This document shows, in pieces, positions 51,696 to 62,912 of a stretch of 64,000 bases of DNA. The notes below the pieces were generated by a model. That model had not been told where the DNA came from and searched no databases. It was given only the letters and a program-made list of their open reading frames with translations. Every line of letters begins with the position of its first letter. Positions within the stretch are counted from its first letter, which is position 1. The DNA comes from Tetracentron sinense (Eukaryota > Streptophyta > Magnoliopsida > Trochodendrales > Trochodendraceae), in the NCBI GenBank assembly GCA_015143295.1, contig CM026570.1:2628047-2692046 (forward strand), written 5' to 3'. The position numbers and the translations under genes were made by a program.

Positions 51696-52638
51696 ACACA
51701 GTCAAGGTGGGTTTTGGAATCAGTTGGTGTTTGATTTCACTTTAATTAATTAATGGGATATTTTGTTTTCTCTAAGTAATTGCAGTTTAGGCTTATTCTT
51801 TATTCGTTCTTTAAGTTTGTGGGCAATCCCCCAATTTTGTAAGCATTAAACGGGTGTATTTTATTACTTTGATTGTGACAGAGGGATTGTAAGTAATTGG
51901 AAGACTTTACTACTAAGAAAGAAAAAGGGTTTTCTATTTTTATTTTTCTTTTTTATTTGAGAGAAAGAAATACAAAGCTTGGTTCATGAGTCAGGATCAT
52001 GGATTGCACGACTGTTCTCTTCAGGTGGTGTGTGGATGTAAGGTTAAGACTAAACCTAACAAGGCTGTTAATTCGTAATTACAAAACTAGCACTGCCCGG
52101 TCAAGGCATCTTTTGGATTGCTCTGATCAACCGGAGCTCCTGTGTAATGTCTTTCACAAATGGGTTCCTTGTTTCTACTCGGACTTCTGCCTTTTTTTTG
52201 CGCTATATTTCTCGTAGTGAAAGCATAGCGCGCTTATGAAGCTCAAATAACTTTTTTTCCCAAACAGGAGATAGGTACGAAGGGGAGTGTTAGCTGCACT
52301 ATCCCCCTGTTGCATGATTTAGAGAAGAGTACAATACGGGAGAGTGGGATAACAAAATCCAAGGTAAGAAAAATTTCCAAGAAAAAACAAAATTAAAATG
52401 AGTGTTTCCAGTTTGAGAATGGCTGGCAAAATCCTTGGCAAGAAAAAATTTCAAAAAAATAAAGATTTTTAATTTTTTTTTAAAATTATTCTAAGAGTTA
52501 AAACTTGTTAACCAAAGTCAAAACTGCTCATTGAGTGCAATTGAAGTCTCTCGTGTTCAATCACAATTGGACTGGATCGGGACTCAATGCAGAAATGGTA
52601 TTAGCATGCCAAACTTAAAAGGTGCCAAATCATCTCCA
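51696..52638. other. 3' side of the MADS gene and spacer, no gene seen
   Basis: Presumed 3'UTR followed by AT-rich sequence with no supported coding region. Confidence 0.35.
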
Positions 52639-52994
52639 GTGATAACCGGATGTGGTACATCCGGTTATCACCCCTAGAGGTCTCCACGTGTCTCCTTTGA
52701 CACCCCTTAACCGTGGGTAAGGTTCACCCACCCCTAGGGTTCACCCAACTATTTTTGGTTTTTTTTTTTAAATATTAATTCTATTTTTAAAATTAAAAAA
52801 CTGTTTTTAAAGTTTTTTTAATATTAAAAACCATTTTTTAATTTTAAAAATAGAATTAATATTTAAAAAAAAAACCAAAAATAGGTGGGTGAACCCTAGG
52901 GGTGGGTGAACCTTACCCACGGTTAAGGGGTGTCAAATGAGACACGTGGCGACCTCTAGGGGTGTTAACCGGATGTACCACATCCGGTTATCAC
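52639..52994. mobile_element. Near-perfect palindromic MITE, about 356 bp
   Basis: The whole element is an inverted repeat: AGTGATAACCGGATGTGGTA at the left matches the reverse complement of the right end, and the arms run through CCCCTAGAGGT(C)(T/G)CC, ACGTGTCTCCTTTGACACCC, CTTAACCGTGGGTAAGG and CACCCCTAGGGTTCACCCA to a T-rich/A-rich centre. Each terminus also folds on itself (AACCGGATG...CATCCGGTT). A transcript through it would form a long hairpin. Confidence 0.88.
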
Positions 52995-54266
52995 TTGTTG
53001 ACGTGTCCAAGCGAAAAAGCCCTCGTCGCATCTCCTTTTCCGCTCCGATATGACAATATTACCCTTAGGTTAACGCTTCTATTATAAAGTTTTTAAAACT
53101 TGGGATGGATCTTCTCAAGTTGGTGCCAGTGAGTACACGCTTATGCATGCAAATCATGCCTTGGTTGTGTGTGTAAGGGGTTAGGTGGCACCTTCAGAAA
53201 TTGGGTGTTGGCAGTCTCCTCGGGAGGACCATCTAGAGAAGATCCCAAGTCGTTTTAAAAATGTTGACGTGCCACATTTAATGTCACGTAACCACTAGGG
53301 TTTTCACCCTTTTGCAACGGCCTTCTAGTTGAGCCTTTTTTCAGTGGATCCTTGATCTCCACTATGGTTGCACTAGGGTTAGCTTCACATTGAATAGTGA
53401 GAGTGTCCTTTGTTAGATGTGGTATACTGGCTCACGGTTTAGGACTCGTTTGGTAGGTCATTTCTATTTCAAACAAATCTAACTAAAATAGATATGTGAC
53501 AAAAAAATTTATAAGAAATGAATCTATACACAGTAAAATCGTTTGACAATGCACAATAATTATAAAACTTTGTTGTAAAACTGGATTTGGTAACATCATT
53601 TTAATGTACGGGCAAGTGAGGTCATTTTTAAACTACAACAACAATAATAATAATAATAATAATAAAGTAGTAGTAGTACAAAACGATAGAAAAATATTAA
53701 AAGTCTCAATTTTGTTAGTTTATCCGGAATAGATGTGTATTTCTTTTTCAAAAATCATCAAAACTTGAATTTATATTTTATATATATTTTGTCCTTGTAT
53801 TTTATTTTTCTATAATAAATAGACACGTTATCAAACGGTCTAAAACATTAAACAAAAAAAAAAAAAAAAAAGACTACCTTGCAATAGATGTAAAGACAAG
53901 TAGCCCAAAGTTTAAACTTTAAACATTCCAAAAGACACATTAGCCATCCTGCCTTAATATGGGCTTTGGCTACCCAGCCTATCCTATCAGGTTCGAAACC
54001 CGACCCACGTCCAACCCTGATCCTGATCAAACTCTTGATCAGGGATATTCTGATTTCTGGATGTTATACTGAAATAACAACTTTACTATCCCGACCTTTT
54101 TGTAATTTTCAAAACAAGTCTCTAGAAAGAGTTCTTCTTCTTCTTCTCAGATCCTTCCTTCCTCTCGATTCTCCTATTCCCGACTCCCAAATACTCTCTA
54201 AATATCCAAGATCCTCTTCAAGCTCTGGTTTTCGATTTTGATTTGATCTTTGAATCTAAGCGAGAC
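52995..54266. other. Spacer before the HEL2-like gene
   Basis: No gene is seen. A (TAA)n microsatellite lies at about 53640-53665 and poly-A at 53853-53871. From about 54080 the CT-rich sequence is probably promoter and 5'UTR of the following gene. Confidence 0.4.
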
Positions 54267-57200
54267 ATGGACGATAGCTGTGCTGTCTGCGCCGAGGCTC
54301 TCGAATGGGTCGCGTACGGACCTTGTGGCCATCGCGAGGTCTGCTCGACCTGTGTTGCCCGTCTTCGATTCATATGTGACGATCGCCGATGCTGCCTCTG
54401 CAAGACCGAATGCAACATCGTCTTTGTCACAAAGGTTAGGGTATTCAGCATTCGCTTTTTTCATTTCTGCAATTATTGAATTCGATACTTTGTATGGCAC
54501 ATTAATATGCGATGTAGGGCTTTTCATGATACATTGTTTGATTCGTGTCTTTTTAGCGTGATTGATAGAATTATTGGATCTGTAATATGTGCCTCTTTCG
54601 AGTTTTATGTTTTATCTGTATTATTTTCGTTTTTACGATGAAATCTGTTAGAAATCTATTGAGGATTCGGAGATTGTTCTTAATCTGATTTTTTTTTTTC
54701 AGTTTATTTTATATTTTTATCTATTGGCTTTGCTGTGAAAAGCAATTCAAGGATTTAGTTTCTGTGATGTTTAATCTACTGCTAGAAAACAACACTGGGA
54801 TCGATGTTTAGTATTATTCACATTTAGTTTGCTGAGTAGTTAGGTTTAATTCAAATGCATCTTTTTCATTTCAATATGTACATTACTTACGACTGTTTCC
54901 ATTGTTGTTATCGTCTTCGTTATTTAGAATGAATTTATTTTTTTGTTATTCTTTTTAGGCTTTAGGAGATTATACGAGGATTATAAACGACTTTTCAGTA
55001 TTCCCATCGGATCCAACGGATGGTAAAGCAGGGCCCTACTGGTATCACGAGGATACACAAGCATACTTTGATGATTTGGACCACTACAAAATGGTCAAGG
55101 CAATGTGTAGGCTTTCATGCAGTGTCTGCGACAAGATAGAGGAGCCAGGGAATGAAGCCTCAAAGAGAAAGGGAAAGTTTAGGAACATTGAACAGTTGAA
55201 GAGTCATCTATTCCACCGGCATAGGTTGTCTATGTGCAGCCTATGTTTAGAAGGAAGGAAGGTAACATCCATTTACGTAATAAATTTAAATATTATGTCT
55301 GTGGACTTGTTCTGTGTTTTCCTCACCATTGAACTGGGTGATGTGTGAGCTCTTTTGGGTGTTTGGATGCATGTTATTTTCTGATGCAATATTTTACACA
55401 ACATGTTTATGCAAAATGTGCAAAGTAAAACGATTTCTCCATGAGAAAGTTTTTTCATGATCAAGATATGGATTGTTTTGTACATTTAAAGATGATACTT
55501 GTGGGTTGCATTCACAAGGGTTAAAATTGAGGTTTAGTGGGTTCTTGTCCAATGCATTCTTTTGCATTTTAGCACATGAAGCATTTTTCCAGGTTGCGGT
55601 GCCGAGTAATATTAAATTGTTGCATTTTGCTACCAACTCTAAACTCATAAAATCTGTCAAAACGCGGCATCTGGATGTACTTTTATCTTGCTCTATGTTC
55701 ATTCTATATAATGATCTGTTAGATCCAGGGGCACACAAGAACACTTTGGAGGTGTTTGGATGTAGGTTGTTGTGATGGATAAGCTCTTGTGATGGATAAT
55801 AGAAAAGCATCTTTAAAAGAATACCCTTATCCAGAACGAAGGTATATAAAAGTGTAAAAATATTCCTTTCCAAGGATAGACATTTCATATCCCTTAATCC
55901 CTGCAAACCAAAGAGCAATTATTTTCCTTATTTCATCAGTCAAACATAGAGCTTTGCCCGGATCTCAATGCTCCCCCTACTTGTCATATAGAAATACTGA
56001 CATAAGGTACTGCAGATTCATATTGTTTCTTTGTATGTGATAAGATCATGGTTCACAAACTTGAAAACTCGACTCAACTCGAAAGTTAGCCGGGTCGTGT
56101 AACTCGGAATAATCGGAAAAAACTCGACTCGGTTTAACTCGGAATAATCGGAAAAAACTCGACTCGGTTTAACTCGGAATACATGTGTAATATATATATA
56201 CCAATTAGGCAATTACCAATTTCTTGGCATTTTATTCAATATTAAACCACAAATAACTTGCAAAAGTTGGGTTAAAGAGCCCAAAGTAAGCTAGTTTTGC
56301 AGCCTCAAAATTAAAAATCAGGTTTAGCAGAACCTATGGTAGGTTTGGTTTTGCAGCCCCCAAAAAATATGATGTAAAAACAGTGTGAGTTTAGGTTTAA
56401 AAAAAATAAAAATGATAAAAATATCCTTTTGTGACTCGACCTAGTCGGGCGAGTCGAAAAACTCGACTTGACTCGATCGAGTTACCCGAGTAACTCGCTG
56501 AATAGTTTTTCCTCCGAGTTTTAAGGCGACTCACCTTGAAATTCTATCAAGTTGAGTAACTCAGTCGAGTTACTCGGGTGACTCGCCGAGTTTTTGAACT
56601 ATGGATAAGATCACATCAACAAACTTCACAAGCAGGAGTACTCATCTCTGCAAGAAACCTTTGTAAACTAAACGTGGCATGCTGATTAATTTGTATAATA
56701 TAATTTTTTTTGCATTTACAATTATCAGGTAAAATTGTTGTGTTATTTGTGTTTCAAGAAAGAATATTCCCCCCTTTGATGATCAAGAGAAACAGTGAGA
56801 AAGAATACATAAACAAACTGTCATATAATTTTCTAGATAGGTTTATGCTGTGGACCTTGAGTGGATAACACCAGCAAGGTTTTAAATTTTTGGGTTTTGG
56901 TATAAACTTTGGTGCCAATAGAAGTTTATGTAAGCCTATAAAAACATCAAAATAGAACTAAGGAATCATTATGTATAATTTGTACACCATAGGAAACATG
57001 CACTGAAGTTTCAGGAAATTATAACCTAGGCATTAATGCCCACTTGAGACACATTTTATAACCTAAAACAACTATTTAGATTATGAAAAACAAGATCAAT
57101 AGCAAGTGACAAGTTGCAGCCCATGCTTGATGCTCTTAAAGATTTACACAATACATGATCAACAACCGTGACCATTAGGTAATGCATAAAAAACATAATA

Positions 57201-60200
57201 AGGTCACATCATATGAATCATAATACTCAAAGGTCATACTTGCATAAAGTTATGATGCGGCTCAAAATATCATTTATTTTTCTATTTATAAATCATTTCC
57301 AGTTACTATATTATTATTTGTATATGTCAAATATCAAATATGCTTTATTTTATCAATTTATTGGTTTCATGATTTGTTGGAATTTTATAGTGTCGATTTA
57401 ATTTTTTTACAAAATATATTCTCTTATTTTATCTATATACTCATTTTTTGCTATTTTATTTAAATTTTATAAGTATTTTGTATTTTATTTACAAAAATAT
57501 GCTAAAAAATCAATTAATTCATTGAACTCCACAGTCAAATTGTTGAAAATGTTATGTAAGGGGTTACCAATTACTTTTTGATGTATCACTATCTATTGCA
57601 TATTTGCATTATGCATAATTTATGAGGCGCACGCCTCACGCATTGAGGCTCGCTTTATGCCCAAGGCATGTGCTTCATACATTTACCAAAATAGGGTCTT
57701 AGCCCCATAAACTTAAAATTTATATTTTCCCTTTACTACTTTTCATTTTTTTCTTTTACTTTAATTATTTTTTCGGGTGATTCAGTGTAATTGTCTGTTA
57801 TAATCCAAGATCCGCCATATGAATTGATGAACATTATTTATCTTTCAATGTGTATATGAACAAAAATGTGAATTTTAATTGTAGCATTTGCTTACCTCTC
57901 AAATTTTTAATTTATTATGTGAGATGGTTAAATCATTATCTAAAACTTCCTTAAAATTTTTCTCACTTAAATTTTTTCTCACTTCTAATTAATTTTTTTT
58001 ATTTAGAAGATGGAGTGTGAGGCTTACTTCTCATGCCTTAGGAGCATAGTAACAAAGTTCTTTGATTTTTCAACAAGTCCCGAATAATTCGTGACTTTTT
58101 TGTTGAACGATTAATTCCTGAACTATTCAACAATTTCAAAAAGTAGCGAATTAAACACGAATTATTCAAAACTTTTTGAAAAAGTCCTGAATATGTATAT
58201 CTAATATATGAAATACGTTTGTTTATAATTTTCATAATTAATAATGTTATTTAATATTTTTTCATGCCTTGTTTGATTTTTTTCAAAATTTGCCAAATTT
58301 TCTTCGATTTGTTTCATACATGAATAATCCAATCCCGACTGGGTTACTATGGTTGGTATCATGTTACTTTCTCTTTATAATTATTAAATTAATTTTTTTA
58401 ATATATCCGTTTTGCGACAACAATGGTAGTTTCTTTGTGAGATCCTTCTACCAATCTTTGCGTATAGGCCATAGTCTTCTTTTCCCTCACAAGTCTGTGT
58501 GGAGTTTCAGTTTTCCATCAAAGGTATCCTTCTTTCTTTGGAGGACAATGCGAAACAAGATTCTCACTTGTGATCATTTAAAGAGAAGATGGTGGAGGCT
58601 GTCAAACCATTATTTTATGTGCCTCTAAGAAGAGGAAATGGTGGATCATCTGCTGTTATATTGTTCTTTTGTCACTGAGATTTGGAGCCATTTCCTGTCC
58701 TTTCTTGAGATCTCTTAGGTTTGTTCTCGTACCTTCTAAGACACCTTATCTTGTTGGGCCTCAATAAAGGAGATGTGATTGACCCATGGTCTATATTTAA
58801 TTCTTTCTGTGGCTATAGCTTGGTCGTTGTAGAGAGAACAGAATCACAGTCTTTGATGGAGTTGCATCTCCTGTGGATCGAGTTTGATCTAGGACTTGAT
58901 TGCTTCTCCTAGATTGGTCCTCAGTCAAGGAGGGTGGAGAGTTGCCTTCGAGGGCCTTGAGTTTAGGCTAAGTTCTGATATTGGCAATGATTAGGGTTGG
59001 GATTGTGTTTCTTCATTTCCCCCTACTTTTGTAGCATAGTTTAGCATTTATTAGCTTGTTATTTCTCTGCAATCACTTCCTTGTGATCCCTTTCTGTTTT
59101 ATTTCTTTCTTTGATCAATATATTTTGTGTTACCAATAAAAAAAAATATTGTGCGAATGGTAGTGCTATGGGAATTTTACATTCCCAACATATTTTTTAA
59201 ATTTATCCTTGAAGCAAGGACACGTTGGGGTTTCCAATCCTTTGATCTTAATTTATTTCTATCACTTTTCAGTTATTGAGCAAACCACTCTTGTGAAAAA
59301 TTTTGAAAGACAAGGGCAAGAGGTGAGGCACTAGGACCTACATATGCATAATGCATGAGGCTTGATCCTCGCGCTCCCTCATTTTTGTTAATAAAAATAA
59401 TTACAAATGAGAAAATTGCAGCAAGATTCAAAAAAGTAACAAAAAATTTATATATATATATATATATATTTCATAAGAAGCATGTATGCCTTGAGGTGTG
59501 CATTATGTCGAAGCGTGCACTTAACACTTCATTAAATACAATTAATGAAGTGTTAGTTCAAACAAATGCGTGGAGAAAAGTTTTTTTTAATCTCAATTAT
59601 GTGACTAGAACCCTATCTTGGTTAATGTATGAGGTGCACGCTTCGACATAATGCACACCTCAAGGCATGAGTACGTGCTTCTTATGAGCCTCACACTTTT
59701 GAGGCATGAGCCTATGAGATTTTTGAGCCTACATTGAGATGAAGCATTTTCCTTGATAGATTACAAGATAACCAAAACATTAGAAGTTATCCACCTATGT
59801 TGCATTGATTCTTTAAGACAACAAGCATGTCTTGTTTCGAAATGTGTGGACATGAACATGCCTCGTACGACTTTTGTGACTCATATAAGAAGAAACTGTG
59901 CATTTTGGCCATGGCCACAGCCACATACACTAAGGTGATTGCTACCCATAAACTTTTAGTGTTTATTATATGAAAAAACATACAAGTGTTTATGATTAGC
60001 ATAAATTCAACCTTTATTTTCGAACTCTCGTCATCAGAAAAGAGAAGCCTATGAGAGGAAGAAGTACGATCCATTTGTTTTCAATAGAAAAAAACAGAGA
60101 AAGAAAAAAAGGAATCACCAATTCCTATATGAGAAAAGAAAGGGGAGAGAGAGAGAGGAATAAGGGTATCAACGCGCTGAATACAGGCTACAAAAATCTC

Positions 60201-62851
60201 TTTTAGATTAATCATCTTTGAGATTAGCATTAAAATTTAGAATATATATGTTCATTATATTATTAGTTTATTTACTTAAATTTATGTCTTATTTATATTT
60301 TTTTTTTTGATGAATTGTAATTTCTAATACATTCCTAAGTGTTTTTTGCAATAACTTTGCTTTCATCTGTAATTTCTTTTCTTTTTAATCTTATAGTATT
60401 ATTCATATAAAATTAAAGTACAATAACTAATATAAAAAGAATCCTTCAATGTCCTTGATATATTTTTTTTTTTGGGAGTTCATCGTGTCTAACATCCTGT
60501 ATTCGAGTCCGAGACCAATACCCATGCTTGTGTTGGTGCAACTTAATTACCCACTAATAGATTACAAGATAACCAAATATTAGAAAGCAACCGCTAATTA
60601 CACAATCATATAAGAAACTGATCACTGTTATCACACTTTTCTGGCTAGAACCCTATTTTGGTTAATGTATGAGCCTATGAGGTGCATGCTAAGACAATTC
60701 GCACCTCAGGGCATGAAGTGCACGCTTTGAGGTGTGAGCCTATGGGGTGTTTGAGCCTCTAACATTGAAATGAGGCATTTTCCTTGATAGATTACAAGAT
60801 AACCAAATTATTAGAAGTTACCTACCTATGTTGCGTAGGCATGTCCCTTGTCGAAACGTGTGGGCGCGAACACGTCTTGGACATGATTGTTGTGACTTAT
60901 TAGAAGAATTTGACATCTTGGAAGTTGAGAATATAGTTTTCTTGTAGCCATGTGATATAGTGGGGTTCTTAGTTGCTGTTTTCTCCTTTTCCCTTTTTCT
61001 TTCTCAGTTTACTTTTTGTGAACCTTGCTCTGTATTGTGCTCTATATCTCTTTATATATATATACCAACACAATCGCAACCCATAAATGTTTAGTATTTA
61101 TTATAAAAAAGATATATAACTGTCTATAACTAGCATAAATTTCAACAAAATTTTCTAATTCTCATCATCAGAAAAGAAAAGCCGGTAGAGAAAGAGGGGA
61201 AACCCACAATCTATTTGTTTTCAATAGAGAAAGAGAACAAAGAAAGAATATAAGAAATTACCATCCCTATAACCAAAAAGAGAAAAAAAGAGTGTCAACG
61301 GATTGAATTCAGGTTTGAGATTAGCATTAACATTTAGAATTAATATATGTTTATTATTTTATTAGTTTATTTGCTTTAATTCATATCTTATCTATATTTT
61401 TTTGATGAATTGTAATTTGTAAGACATTACTAAGTATTGTTTGCATTAATTTTGCTTTTATATATAATTTGTTTTATTTTTAATCTTATAGTATTATTCA
61501 TATAACATTCAAAATAATTTTTTCAAAAATCCTTGTGTCCTTGAATTTTGTTTTTGGGGGTTCACCGTGTTCGACACAGACACGTAGATTGCAAGATAAC
61601 CAAATATTTTAAACTAATCACTAACCACACATGAAACTAACCACTAATTATTTAATCACATAAAAAACTAACCACTATTATCACACATTTTTTACACACG
61701 TACACTTTAAGAATGGAACTTATTACTGCCGAAGTTGGCCCTGATTTGTTTAGGCTCTAGTTATAAACTTGACTATGGAGACAGTCCTAGGTTAATATGT
61801 TTGACTTTATTAATCTTGGATGTACTTATTTTGTTGTCAGATATTTGTGTTCTGGACAACTCTTATCTTTTATTTTCTTGTGGGGGAATAAGATGATCTA
61901 GAAGCAAATCCCTTTTTCGCTGCTTCACTAGAAATTATTCTTTCATTTGGAAGCAATATATATATATATATATATATTTCCCCCTTTTTTAATAGCCTCT
62001 CTAACTTAAGAATTGTTTATCAGATATTCATTTGTGAACAAAAGCTATATACTAGAGCACAGTTGAATCAACATATAAACACAGGTGACTCAGAGGTGGA
62101 TGGCAGTGAGAGTGAAAGAGGTGGTTTCATGGGGCATCCTATGTGTGAGTTCTGCAGAAACCCATTCTATGGGGATAATGAGCTGTACTCGCATATGTCC
62201 ACAGAACATTATACTTGTCATATTTGCCAGAGGTAAACTTTGTTTTCTGTTAACAAGAATGATACTATGCTTTGATTTTGCAATTCAATAGTGCTAAAGC
62301 CCACATAATACCCATTTATTCTGTTCAATGCAGGTCGCATCCGGGACAATACGAATACTATAAGAATTATGATGATTTGGAGGCAAGATATTTTCAGTCT
62401 TCTTGCATGATAATGTCCTCTCTTTTCATCTGTTTTTTGGTTCATAAATTGACATCATAGGTGTCTGTCACAGATCCATTTCCGGCGAGATCATTTCCTA
62501 TGCGAGGATGAGGCCTGCCTTGCCAAAAAGTTCATTGTTTTCACATCTGAATCTGAAATGAAGGTGACTTCTCAGTGTGCATAAATATGGTGTATGAGTT
62601 CTTTATCATTGTATTATGTGGCGTTTGTTAAGGTTGTCTAAATTGTATGACTTTGGATGGTAACGATATTGTTTTCCATTCCCCTTCCTCTATTGTGGAC
62701 TATTTCCAGTTAATTATTTCTCTTTTATTCTTTTAGAGGCATAATGCTATAGAACACGGAGGGCACATGTCTCGTTCCAAACGTAATGCTGTTCTTCAGG
62801 TGTGTATGATCTTTCTAAATTTTGGTCATGTTTCAGAGGATTTAGTCCTGA

Positions 62852-62912
<61 letters not shown>

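Larger units (their letters stand above)
55262..62023. other. Second intron of the HEL2-like gene, 6.8 kb, transposon-filled
   Basis: GT at 55262 and AG at 62022-62023. It contains a hAT-like MITE (56047), a LINE tail (58415), a foldback (59472), a 1.04-kb tandem duplication (59603-61686) and dispersed GAGGCGCACGCCTC / GCCTTGAGG-type repeats (57620, 58015, 59330, 59634, 60680). No separate gene is supported within it. Confidence 0.75.

Noticed and set aside
60301-61560. tRNA or other structured RNA genes in the HEL2 intron
   Set aside because: No cloverleaf, A/B boxes or conserved snoRNA features were found by eye. The region is a diverged tandem duplication.
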